From assembly GCA_021234155.1 (NCBI GenBank), contig JAJEKV010000100.1, positions 1,778,116-1,842,115 on the forward strand: DNA of 64,000 bases, written 5' to 3'. This stretch comes from Isoetes taiwanensis (Eukaryota; Streptophyta; Lycopodiopsida; Isoetales; Isoetaceae). The notes below the pieces were generated by a model that searched no databases, was not told the DNA's origin, and saw nothing but the letters and a program-made list of their open reading frames with translations. This document shows, in pieces, positions 24,801 through 35,408 of this stretch (position 1 is the first letter of the stretch; the number at the start of each line of letters is the position of its first letter). The translations under genes and the position numbers were made by a program.

Positions 24801-25608
24801 TGTGAAGAGATGGAAAAACTGTGGTATACATTCTTGTGCTCAGTGGTATATGGGAGAGCACCTGGCCAATTGGGAAGCATTTCAAGCCTGTTTTGGTTTA
24901 AAGGAGGCAGACAAGATAATTTGGGAATGCGTGGCTTCCGTACTCCCAAACACAATAAATAGAGGAGATCAAAGTCCATGGGTCGTACATCCTTCGATAC
25001 AGCCAAACAAGTTTGTGAAGTCATGCTACAGTAGTTTGAAGACTAAGGGATTTCTTCCAATATCTCCCAAGTGGGAGCTAGTGATCACGGAGGACATCCT
25101 TAAAGACATCTGGAGAAACGCTTGGCTGAAATTCCTCCCTCCATGAATCAACGCCTTTCTTTGACAAGTGATCCACAGGGTCCCAAGGGTCAATCATCTA
25201 GTCTCCAAATGGGACAATAACGTGAGCCCACTTTGCCCTATGTGTGAAGAGGAAGAGGAATCCATAGAACATTGTCTGGTGGAATGTGGGATCTTTGCAT
25301 GAAGTATGGGCTCGAGTCCGGATAGGTTCGAATACCCCTTAGGAACCAAAGAATTGCTACTAGGAATTCTCCCTCCAGAATGGTGTCCCAAGAAGAAGAT
25401 TTATTTTCACATAGCCAGGGCCTGGACGATCTGGTCAATATGGAAAAGGAGGAATGCCCGAGTCTTTGCTGAGAATCAGGAGGTATTCATATCATCAACT
25501 CAGCTACTTCACCTGGTACTTGAAAGACTTAAAAAATTTAGGCTAGTTTTTAAATGTGAAGAAGAGGTAAAGGAAGAAATATGGGGCACCTATTTTAATC
25601 TGGTCTAG
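21847..25608 (+). pseudogene. LINE ORF2 (endonuclease and reverse transcriptase), broken
   Basis: ORF2 opens with an apurinic-type endonuclease: ILNWNIRG, CLQEHK and, after lesions, VGDFNM. The reverse transcriptase follows in the long frame 22385-24652, with NDWRPITLLSAFYK, LDFTKAYDNI, RQGCPLAPFLFNIAAEAL and the catalytic YADD at 23930-23941. The tail has a zinc finger CPMCEEEEESIEHCLVEC (25234-25287). In life it would nick target DNA and reverse-transcribe the element RNA in the nucleus. Lesions seen: a frameshift in the A run near 22075, a TAG near 22106, TGA at 22352, a frameshift near 24645, TAG near 24740, and stops near 25144, 25162 and 25303. Confidence 0.92.
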
Positions 25609-25747
25609 GTCGGGAAAGAGAATAGTACAAGCTGGAGCTACGTAGCTACCCCCATCTCATATTCGTGGATGGGTGCACCTCTGCCATGTGGCTTTGTATC
25701 AATCTCTCTAAGTAAATAAAATCTTTCTTATCCCTCAAAAAAAAAAA

Positions 25748-25766
25748 ACAAATATGTTTATCATGT
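25748..25766 (+). repeat. LINE target-site duplication, right copy
   Basis: Identical to the 19 bases at 19315-19333. After removal of the LINE, flanking sequence would read continuously through 'ggc' + duplication + 'tgtgtgatatc'. Confidence 0.93.
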
Positions 25767-26846
25767 TGTGTGATATCTCAAACATAAACATAGGAGATGA
25801 CTTGTTCGTCAACTATGAATATTGTAGATCTCTCCCGTTTGAGAAGGAACAATAGCATAATTGTATTTAAAAAACAATGAATAAAGGATATTGCACTTGT
25901 GATATTTTTTTATAATTCTTTTCATACGTGCAATTGGATGGTTCAGTTTAAATATTCTATACTAATTCTCTATTTTATGCGACAAAAAACTCAATCAGGA
26001 TGCTCTTCATCCCAATCCATTGGTTCTAAATTACGATCATAGGAGAGCCTGTTATCGTGTAAAAGAGCCTGTAGAGCATCAATATGAAGAGGGAAGACTA
26101 TCAATGAGGAGGAGGAGCATAGAGAACCTGACTGAGAACACATTCGAGCTCATACACATGGAGTGACCCACATGAAGGGAAGGATGTGTGCCTGAACCCT
26201 GCAATACTCAAACAAGACACGCGTAAACTAGAGAGAATATTATCTTGCATTCAGAGTTAGATTCTATCACGCCTTAACTTATACTTTAGATTCTATCCAA
26301 AGAAGGAATTTGGGTACTATATCTCGGGCCTTTTCCTAAAGATAAGAGAATTGTTGACTAGTTGGTAAGCTATAATGCAATAGGCTAAGGATCCACTTCC
26401 ATCTGTCCCTCACCCAAGCCCTGTGAGGATAGATAGACTCCAGAAGTGGGACCTTGGGCTGGGGGATCATAGCACGTAGCATAGTTCATAAGTTAACCCA
26501 AATAGTTCAGCGAGTTATTGTCATCTACCTTGACGATCAATTGAGCACAAATCTAGGAATCCTATGGAGAACAAAGGATCGATACCAATCGAAACCCACT
26601 AGGATACAATCCACATAATGATGGAGGTGAGTCTACCTCCAGCTCTTCCCATCACATGGACTCTAACCATCCTGGCCTTCATGGCATTTCCAACTAGTGA
26701 GAGCAATGTAATCACAATCTCCCTTGTCAGTGATTGGACTAGTCCTCACTTGCATATGGTACTCAGCTTATGGCAATCCTCCAGTTAGCCCATGAAGATC
26801 ACAAATGGGATTGACTTGGGGGCCGAATAGGATCATGGTGTTACAA
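25767..26846. other. Intergenic DNA, no recognisable gene
   Basis: No open frame with a known motif. The stretch 26270-26470 has a faint look of an old retroelement body, but too many stops to support a call. Confidence 0.4.
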
Positions 26847-26985
26847 TATGCTGACGTGTCAGTCCGGTTGTCAATAGTCCACGCCTCATAACTGTAGGAA
26901 GAGTCGCATCCCTGTGATGCATATTGTATCCATTTTGATCAATACAAAATCATCTACATATTCTCCGTAATCTGCTTACCTAAGA

Positions 26986-26998
26986 TGGTATCAAAGCC
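26986..26998 (+). promoter_or_regulatory. Copia primer-binding site (initiator Met tRNA type)
   Basis: TGGTATCAAAGCC differs from the usual plant Copia site TGGTATCAGAGC by A for G in the middle. It lies about 590 bases before the gag start codon. Confidence 0.75.
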
Positions 26999-27489
26999 TC
27001 GTTCTAATGGCAAGTAAGGAAGCAAAGAAGCAGATTTGGAGGACCAAAATCAAGGCAAAACTTTCCTTGAGAAGAGTGAATCAACGCCTCTTTCAGCGCA
27101 GATTGGAGAGCGCTTCTTCATCCTCTGCATCTAGAACCAGCAAGCAAATCAGAAAAATTTCGAAGTAGCAATCAGGGGGTTAGTGTGTTTCAAAGATTAA
27201 CATTTCCACAAAACTAAAATTGGTTGCTATAATAATTTCGTTGCCCCGTATCTGACCCCTGCCCCTCAAACCTCAAATCCGTCGCTGCCCGCAATACCTG
27301 ATCCAAAACTTGTCTTCAAACCTATTTCCTTAGTCACCAAATCCTTTGTTCTGCGCCAAATCTGTCGACACTTGCCAAATTATTTCCTTTAACAAATTTT
27401 TTTTTTATATACCCACAAATATTGCTTGAAAAGATACAAAGGCAGATAGGAGCAATTGCCTCCCGATTGGGTTCCGCGGACGTTAAAAA

Positions 27490-27517
27490 TTTCTTCCTTC
27501 CTTCCTTCCTTCCTTAA
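27490..27517 (+). repeat. (TTCC)n microsatellite
   Basis: About six uninterrupted TTCC units in the leader of the Copia element. Confidence 0.9.
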
Positions 27518-27572
27518 ATTCCTGACAAATATCAGGGCAGAGAGAAGCATTTGCCCAATCTACAACTTAAAC

Positions 27573-28466
27573 ATGGCCACAAATCATCCCGAGGTAGAAA
27601 AATTCCTCGAGAAATTCCTAGAAAATTTTACGGGGAAAAATTACCATACATGGGCTTTGAAATTACAATTAATCCTCATGCGAGAAGCAACTTGGCTAGT
27701 AGTAGACGACACAGAAGCAAAGCCCAATGACCTACAAAAATTGTAGAATGGACTCAGAAGGATGGCAAAGCTGTAATCACCATTGGGTTGGCTCTTGGGG
27801 AAGAATATGTTCATTTAATTGATTTATCGGTTACAGCGAAGGAGAATTGAGAGGCCTTAGTCAACGGCAGTTCTAGGAAAACTTGTGAACTCTTATTAAA
27901 ACAACAATTCTTTAACTTAAAAATGAATTTTGGTGATTTCATAGCAGAATACCTGAGCAGGATTCGAAGTTCGGTGTTGCAATTGGCTAGAGTGAAGGCA
28001 GTCGTCTCTACTGAAGACCAGATGGTCGTTCTCTTAAAGGGGCTAGCATCAGACTTTAAGGCAGCAGTCACCACTTTAACAAATATTCCCAATCTATCTA
28101 TGGAGACTTTGGTGGAAGCCCTCTTAGAAGAAGAAAGGAAGCTTAAGGGGGAAGGCAGTATGAAGTTTTCTGTTTGCTGCCCAAGGAAGAGGGAGAGGAA
28201 CTAGTAGGAGCTTTGGTCCCAATTATCGATGCCCTCAATTTTCTAGCAGCCCTCCATTCATGAACAGAAGAGCCACTTCAAGCTCACCCAGGGGAAGAAG
28301 GGGCTCCTGTTTTAACTGTGGCAAGCCCAGACATCATGCGCGAGAGTGTAGAGTGCGACCATCCAACAATATTCAGAGTCCTCCTTTCAGAGCTTTTCGT
28401 GGTGCTCAATCTTCAAGATTTCGAGATAATGGAAATTTGAGCCGGTTAGGCCCTCAATCGAGATAG
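27573..28466 (+). pseudogene. Copia gag with CCHC knuckle, frameshifted
   Basis: The gag starts with MATNHPEVEKFLEKF and has the Copia gag signature GKNYHTWALKLQLIL. It changes frame near 27745 (WTQKDGKAVITIGLALGEEY) and has an in-frame TGA near 27848, then resumes with LLLKQQFFNLKM and MEILVEALLEEE-like sequence at 27923-28204. The nucleic-acid-binding knuckle CFNCGKPRHHARECR is at about 28308-28352, in the frame 28260-28466. The protein would have formed the virus-like particle and packaged element RNA. Confidence 0.85.
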
Positions 28467-28482
28467 TCAACATGGAGCAAAA

Positions 28483-29843
28483 TTGTTTATGATTAGTACA
28501 TCCACCAATTTGAATTCTACTCAACATTCAAATAATTATATTTGGTTGGATTCGGGTGCCTCTCTCCATATGACCCCCTCTCGGGAACTCTTTGACACTC
28601 TAGAGCCGTCTGTTGATACTCAAGTATATGTTGGGGATAACTCTGCCCATAGAATTGAGGGGAAAGGGACTATAATTGTTATGGTACAGTTGGGGGGATA
28701 TGTCCGTGCTATTCATAATATGCACTATGTCCCTGGGTTGACCCATACCCTACTATCCGTCGGCAAGATTGCAGATGAGGGCATGCAAGTCTTGTTTACA
28801 CATAACAAATGCATGGTTTATGATGAGTCAGGTGAAGTTCCGGTAAAAGGCACTCATATGGATGGTTTATATCAGTTGGATGCTTGCACACAACAGCCCC
28901 TTAGAGCCTTGATTGTTAATCAGGAGGCATCCACAAGACTTTGGCATGAGCGATTTGGACATCCACATCCCCAAGCTTTATATACATATGGTATCTGATC
29001 TCCCTTATTTGGATGATACTAATTTGGAGTTTTGTGAGGCTGGTGTTATGGGCAAATAGCGAAGACAATCTTTTCCAGTAGGAGGAGGCACAAGAGTGGA
29101 GCATGTGCTGGAATTGATTCATTCTGATGTATGCGGGCCCATGCAGACGATGTCCATTGGAAATACGAAATATATGCCGACCTTCATTGATGATTTTTCC
29201 AGTTTTATCACTGTTAGATTGTTGGCCCGAAAATCTGAAGTCTTTGATGCATTTCGGGAATTTCGTGCTCAAGTGGAACATCAAACTGGCCACCATATCC
29301 GGATGCTGCGCAGTGATAATGGTGGAGAATATGTTTCTAATGAGTTTAAGAATTATTGTAGGGACTTGGATATTCATCATCAATTGACCATCCCTTATAC
29401 CCCTCAGCAGAATGGAGTCGCTGAGAGAATGAATCGAACCTTATTAGAAACTACTAGGACCATGCTCAACCATGCTGGTCTACCACCTAAATTTTGGGGT
29501 GAAGCAGTAATGATCGCTGCCTATTTGCGCAATCGACTTGCGCAATCGACTTCCCACAAGTGCCTTATATGGTCAAACCCCTTATCAAGGTTGGACCGGC
29601 CGACAACCTTCTATCAGTCATTTGCGCATATTTGGTTGCATTGCCTATGCACGAATCCCGGATGCTAAGAGAAAGAAGCTCGACATGAAAAGTGAGAAGT
29701 TTGTTCATGTGGGATATTCTAGCGAGTCCAAGGCTTATTGGTTGTTTTCTCTCGCAACCAATACTTTGATCATTATCCGTGATATTGCATTTAATGAGCA
29801 TTTATTTTATGGGGGAGCAAGTATAACAACCATGGGAAGATAA
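28483..29843 (+). pseudogene. Copia protease and integrase, broken
   Basis: Protease shows WLDSGASLHMTPS (28540-28580). The pre-integrase zinc region is LWHERFGHPHP, and the integrase core (29096-29560) has the first Asp in HSDVCGPM, then FIDDFSSF, the second Asp in LRSDNGGEYVSNEF and the Glu in PQQNGVAERMNRTLLE. A 13-base tandem duplication (gcgcaatcgactt, about 29527-29552) shifts the frame; the C-terminal integrase part continues at 29538-29843 with LYGQTPYQGW and LRIFGCIAYA. A TAG near 29058 is a further break. Confidence 0.9.
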
Positions 29844-30049
29844 TTTCTTGATATTGATTTATTGGATAACTGGTGTTCTGACTCTCAAGATGAAGACCTG
29901 ATAGCTGCCCCAACAGCCCCACCCTCATCTTCTACTCTATCGTCTGATGGGACAGCCACCTCTTCTCTTGATATTACTGATATTGAAGATCTTGGACAGG
30001 TAATCCAACATCCAAGTACTTATGCAAGTGTTACAAAACCTTTGGAAGT

Positions 30050-30330
30050 GTGAAGCCCCATCGTGGAGTAATTCGATCTGGATGTGTGAGCTATCTTAGT
30101 CAAAAAGCTATTGAAGCCCAACCTTCTAGTTCCCGATCTCATAAGCATGCTAGAGGACTCTTGGTTGCTGCTCACACTCATGTTCAAGAACCCCTCAATG
30201 TTCATGAATCCTTTACTAGTCCTTATGCACAAGAATGGAAACAAGCTATGGACGAAGAATATGAGTCTCTTATGAAGAACCAAACTTGGGAGCTTGTTCC
30301 ATTACCTCAGGCGCGTGAAGTGGTAAGCAC
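30050..30330 (+). pseudogene. Start of Copia reverse transcriptase, truncated
   Basis: The frame includes FTSPYAQEWKQAMDEEYESL then NQTWELVPLP, the conserved entry of Copia reverse transcriptase. From about 30310 the similarity to Copia ends: no YVDD catalytic motif and no RNase H follow. The open frame runs on into the foreign block without a stop. Confidence 0.85.
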
Positions 30331-30957
30331 ATCAGCCATAGAAGATGCTCCAGAAAGAAGAGATGCAAGCAATGAGATTGCACAAAAGAGAGATACCAAA
30401 TATCCCTATCCCATCCCTGATGCACAAGATGCAGTTGGAGCTCAGATTAAGGGAGGGACCAAGGCTGCAAATGTATGGACCAATGAAACTAGAGAAGGGT
30501 GCATTAAAGGTACAGTTCTTAATTTCAATACAGACAACATAATCTTTAGATGCTCAAGGGAGGGAAGATTAGATGATGTGAGCAATCTAAAGAATGCTCC
30601 AAGAAATGGAGTAATAGCACAACATAAGAACTTGAAAGAAGACATTACTCCCTTGGCATGCAAGCGAGAGAAATCAGATTTGTGGGATCTTTGTTTGCAG
30701 ATGATCCAGACATGATGCAATCAATCTTGGAAGGCAGTAATCTGAATTTAATATTCACAGAAGCTGTAAATGTCTTTAATAAAATTCTGCAAGCTCAAAA
30801 TGGAGAATTTGAATGGAACAATTCATATATGAAGAGAAAACTTCCTGACACAAATTCCAAGAACAAGAACATTCAGAAGAAGACTAGAAGATGCAGGAAA
30901 GGCCAGAGATGGCTAACTTATCAACCTGGCCATGACGATTTTGGATAGCTGTAGTTT
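30310..30957 (+). other. Foreign insert replacing Copia RT and RNase H
   Basis: Between the truncated RT and the polypurine tract lie about 640 bases with two overlapping open frames (to 30715, and 30658-30948). Fragments such as KYPYPIPDAQDAVG, GSLFADDPDMMQSILEG and AVNVFNKILQAQNGEFEW do not belong to Copia. The last ends at a TAG just before the polypurine tract. I do not recognise the source; it could be captured host transcript or the body of another retroelement. Confidence 0.55.
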
Positions 30958-30966
30958 GAGGGAGGG

Positions 30967-31170
30967 TGTTGATATATTGTCAACCTCCACCTCATCATCC
31001 ATAGCCACGTCATCATATGACGTGGCAGTCTAATCTAGAGAGTCGCATGAGTTCATGAAGAGTCGTGTTTGTTATATAAGCTACGGTTGGAGCTTGTCCA
31101 ATCAAGTTTTCTATATTGAATATACTATCTACATTTAGTTATCTTCTGCTCTTTCTATAATTTATCATCA
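30967..31170 (+). repeat. Copia-type 3' LTR (204 bp)
   Basis: Starts tgttgatatattgtcaacc directly after the purine tract and ends ttatcatca, giving TG..CA borders. A TATA-like 'gttatataagc' lies near 31072. 'gacgtggcagtct' near 31020 resembles other short Copia LTRs. Confidence 0.7.
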
Positions 31171-32565
31171 ATATGTTAGAAAGTAACAACTATAGATCAG
31201 GAATTCAGGTGTTGGAACAAGGGAACTCTTGCTTACTTAAATTTATGGAGATTCTGTTGTTAGCAATATATTATCTGAACTTTTTGTTGCTTTTAGGTAA
31301 TAATAGATTCCATTCCCTATTATTATAAAATGACAGGCAGAAGTTAAATTAAATCATTATTTCCTGCTTGATCTCAGGCTGTGATGGATACCAGTTGGCA
31401 TCCTTGATCATATCAATACATTTATTGATTCCACCATTTCTCATTGTTATTTCCCATTATATTTTCTTCAGAATGAAGGTGCATGATACAAAGACGAGGA
31501 TTCATCACCAGAAAAACTAGACCACAACAACAAATCCTTTGACCATCATAATATGCTTGGTTCAAACTTGATAAGTCATCCGCGTTTCATATGTCAAAAT
31601 TGAATGTTGTACAAACTCAGACAACGTGATACCACTCAAGGCGATTAAGTGTATCGACTTGAAGCGAGCAAATACCGGTGGTAATTTATGCATTTCTTGT
31701 CATTTAATGCTTATCCGGTGATGAAGATCCTGGGAGAAATAAACTCATCCATCGCGCCATTCCGCATGGGCTCTTCCATTCGGCATGGGCATGGCATGCT
31801 ATGTTTATATCCAAAAATGTTCATCCGCCCTAAAACTTGTGACTCCACTCGGTAGTGCAAAGCATGTATAATAAGAGCGAGACCATTGCTTTGCGAAAAC
31901 CGGTTAACCGGACTTCAAAGATAAAGGGATGTCCAAGAATCGTATTTAAAATACTTTTTTTGTAATCACATAATTTCTTTACGTTCTTCTACCAACCAAC
32001 CTAGAAATCTGTTGGCCTCTTCCGAAGTGGTAAGACTTTAGTTGCATTTTAAACCGGTGGTTATAAATCAAAGTTGTCACGCCGGGTTAAAAATCTTTGT
32101 TCCCAACCAATACTCATGTCTATATGGTTTGTTTCATAATTGCATAGTTTCTACTACATAATGGTGGTTCTTTTCTTTGATATTCTCCTTTCCGAAAAGT
32201 TCCTGTTTCTTTCACATGCGATTGCATTAAAGACCGATTTCTAATTTGCAAGTCGGTTCCATCAATACAACCCTTATGAAGTGTTTGTGTTTGGCTTATA
32301 AAGGTTGTGACAACTTTCTATCACATTTTATTTTCCGAATCCTCTAAAATTTTAACAAGTATTAATACATCTTTTTTTGTCCGTTAGAAATCATAATCAT
32401 CTAATTCATCATAACAGGACAAATGAGAAAATGAGGTTCCTGCACGTATGAGCACCAGCGCAATGGACAAATCCTGATGACATAGTAGAATGGAACCAGA
32501 CTCTTGATAAATTGTTTGGAGCTGCTCGAAGCTTTTGCACAACCAATGGGCAAAAAAAGAGAGAA
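31171..32565 (+). repeat. Repeat A, copy 1 (upstream part of LINE-bearing repeat)
   Basis: About 1.4 kb, closely matched by 34141-35408. At many places copy 1 has CCG or CGG where copy 2 has CTG or CAG. The last 100 bases code for a LINE ORF2 stretch (DDIVEWNQTLDKLFGAARSF, then frameshift), so the repeat runs directly into the LINE fragment at 32565. Confidence 0.88.
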
Positions 32566-33430
32566 ATTATGGTTTGATAAAGAACATGAAGCTGCAAGAG
32601 CCCGCTTGAAAGAGATACATGGTAAAAATAAAAAGCATTATTGGAAACCTATCCGAGAATGCTTAAACGCAAAAAGTAGCATTCCTTCAACATAAACAAC
32701 AAGAATTTTATGACAAGAAAAAGCATGTCCTCTTGTATATATCAGCTGAAATGTTGAAATGGGCAAGAACCAGTGGTGAAAGATATAATAGGCTAACTTA
32801 ATCCAGTCACACAGTCTGTCTGGCTTTCCGCATGAGTGGCAGTTGCATGGGATTATAATAATTCATTAAAAAAAGTCATAGAAAGCCTTGCCTCAAACTA
32901 AAAACGATAATGGCCAGTAATTTTACTGTTAAACTCTTTGGAAGAGTGCTCAAGCACAAAATATATTAGAACAGAAAGAATGATGTTAGAGCTGTTAATC
33001 AAGTAGATTTCCGGTTCCCACCACTGTAGCAATGATCATTTGGTCACAACTGAGTAATGAAAAATATTCAATGGGGATAAGGATCGACATCGATGAGCTA
33101 GAAGTTTCGTTTGAAGGCACATTGTGCAGACGGAGCATTTGTAGCATAATACTGCCATATGCTGATGATGTAGCTTGATGGCAAGATCGAGTGAAGGGAA
33201 GTGAAGGATTGCAAAGACAGTGTGATGCATATGACAATGAATCTAGGGAAAACAAAAGTCAGGGTGTTTGTCTCTAAGAAGAACGTTATTTAATTTCCGA
33301 AACAAAGAAAAAGAGTTGCAGTAATTGAGGCTCAAAATGAAGATAGATGGAACTCTGTTGTTAAGAAAGAATATAATAGGAGGCATTTCAGCTACTAAAT
33401 TGGACCATGCATTTACATATATATCGCATT
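32440..33430 (+). pseudogene. LINE ORF2 fragment (second LINE family), copy 1
   Basis: The frame has KLWFDKEHEAARARLKEI and KKHYWKPIRE, the linker between endonuclease and reverse transcriptase found in several LINE clades. The catalytic PYADDV is at about 33154-33171, followed by an in-frame stop. Sequence 32565-33430 matches 44706-45480, but each copy has internal deletions; copy 1 lacks about 90 bases between short 'gctgaaatg' repeats near 32750. Confidence 0.72.
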
Positions 33431-33479
33431 TTTAGTGTATGTATATACAAGTGTTTGTACTATGAAGGACTACATGAGG

Positions 33480-33915
33480 CCGATCCTGCAATGTGGATGG
33501 TGGAAGATGCCTTTAGATTTTTAAGATTCTATGAAGATCTCTCTAGATTCTCAAAGACTATTCCAAGATGCTCATAAATTCCTCACGATTCTATGTAGAT
33601 TCTCCTAGATTCATTCAAAATTTGTAAAGGTTCCCCTAGATTCCCCTATATTCTCAAAGGTTATATGAAGATTTCCTTGGATTCCTCGAGATTCTCAAAG
33701 ATTTTCATGAGATTCCCATAGATTCCCTAAGGTTTCCTTGAGATTCTCCTAGAATCCCAAAGATTATATCAAGATTCACCTAGATTCCCCACGATTCTAT
33801 GTGAATTCTCTTTGATTCCCTTAGATTCTATGAAGATTCCTTTAGGTTCTCCAAGATTTCATCAAGATTCCCCTTGATTACTAAAGATTTTATGAAGATT
33901 CCTTTAAATCCTACG
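33480..33915 (+). repeat. Degenerate AGATTC minisatellite
   Basis: About 430 bases are made of variants of 'agattc(c)(c)ta' and 'tctatgaagattc', with unit lengths of about 12-25 bases and no clear single period. It separates the first LINE-bearing repeat from repeat A copy 2. Confidence 0.85.
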
Positions 33916-34140
33916 AATGATTATACAGTGGGAAGCCGATATGACTATCTTCCGTACGATGATGGTCTCGATGATCTTCCAGATAATCTTCCAATACCAC
34001 CATCCGAGACTTGAAGCTCACTCCTCTCAGTTGGGCAGATGGACATGCCTGAAAATTCATCAAATTTCCACTTTTTCTTTTTATCTTGCTTTGTCACTAA
34101 GCCAGTGCCATCCTCTATATAACCTTGTCAATCAATCAAT

Positions 34141-35408
34141 CTGTTAGAAAATAACAACTATAGATCAGGAATTCAGGTGTTGGAACAAGGGAACTGTTGC
34201 TTAGTTACATTTATGGAGATTCTGTTGTTAGCAATATATTATCTGAACTGTTTGTTGCTTTTAGGTAATAATGGATTCCATTCCCTATTATTATGAAATG
34301 GCAGGCAGAAGTTAAAAATTTATTGATTCCACCATTTCTCATTGATATTTCCCATTATAGTTTCTTCAGAATGGAGGTACATGATATCAAAGACGAGGAC
34401 ATCAGCAGAAAAACTAGACCACAACAACAAATCCTTTGACCATCATAATATGCTTGGTTCAAACTTGATAAGTCATCAGGGTTTCATATGTCAAAATTGA
34501 ATGTTCTATAAACTCAGACAACGTACTACCACTCAAGGCAGTGTATCTACTTGAAGCAGGCAAATATTGACTGGTAATTTATGCATTTCTTGTCATTTAA
34601 TGCTTATCCAGTGATGAAGATCTGGGGAGAAATAAACTCATCCATCTGCCCTCCATTCTGCATGGGCCCCTCCATCCCGCATGGGCATGGCATGCTATGT
34701 TTATATCCAAAAAATGTTCATTTGACTCCCTGGTAATGCAAAGCATGTATAAGAAGAGCAGACCATTGCCTGCAAAAACCAGTTAACTGGACTTCAGTAT
34801 AAAGGGATGTCTAAGAATTGTATTTAAAATACTTTTTTTTTGTAATCACATAATTTCTTTCTATTCTTCTACCAACCAACCTAGAAATATGTTGGGCTCT
34901 TCCAAAGTGGTAAGATTTTAGCTGCATTTTAAACTGGCGATTATAAATCATAGTTGCTACAGCAGGTTAAAAATGACGTTCCCAGCCAATACTCATGTCT
35001 ATATGGTTTGTTTCATAATTGCATAGTTTCTACCACATAATGGTGGTTCCTTTGCTGATATCCTCCTTCCTGAAAGTTCTATGTTTCTTTCACACTGAGG
35101 TGCAGTAAAGACTGATTTCTAATTTACAAGTCAGTTCCAGCAATACAACATTTATGAATTGCAGCTGTGTTTGGCTTATAAAGGTTGTAACAACTTTCTA
35201 TCACATTTTATTTCCTGAATTCCATAAGATTTTAACAAGTATTTATGCATCCTTCTTTGTCACAAATGAGAAAATGCGGTTCTTGCACGTATGAGCATCA
35301 GCACAATGGACAAATCCTGATGACATAGTAGAATGGAACCAGACTCTTGATAAATTGTTTGGGGCTGTTTGAAACTTTTGCACAACCAATGGGCAAAAAC
35401 AGAGATAA
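34141..35408 (+). repeat. Repeat A, copy 2
   Basis: Same orientation as 31171-32565. It begins ctgttagaaaataacaac and loses similarity after 'gggcaaaaacagagataaa'. That point corresponds to where the copy at 44706 takes up the other half of the repeat. Confidence 0.88.

Larger units (their letters stand above)
19334..25747 (+). mobile_element. L1-type non-LTR retrotransposon (LINE), near full length
   Basis: The unit is bounded by a perfect 19-bp target duplication and ends in an A-tract (25736-25747) after a short 3' UTR. It holds a gag-like ORF1 and an ORF2 with endonuclease, reverse transcriptase and a C-terminal zinc finger, the plant L1 layout. The first in-frame ATG (19344) is only about 10 bases inside the left border, so a short 5' truncation is likely. 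Frameshifts and stops in both ORFs mean it is now inactive. Confidence 0.92.
26847..31170 (+). mobile_element. Mosaic Ty1/Copia retrotransposon with replaced 3' half
   Basis: A primer-binding site TGGTATCAAAGCC (26986-26998), the initiator-Met type usual for plant Copia, follows a candidate 5' LTR (about 26847-26982, starting tgttacaatatgc). Gag, protease and integrase follow in Copia order. The reverse transcriptase is lost after its first motif and replaced by unrelated sequence (30310-30950). A polypurine tract gagggaggg (30958-30966) then precedes a 204-bp 3' LTR. The two LTRs are not alike, so I treat this as a chimera of two elements. Confidence 0.72.

Noticed and set aside
26240-26480. 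Possible Gypsy RT remnant
   Set aside because: Only a vague resemblance over a few residues, with stops in every frame.
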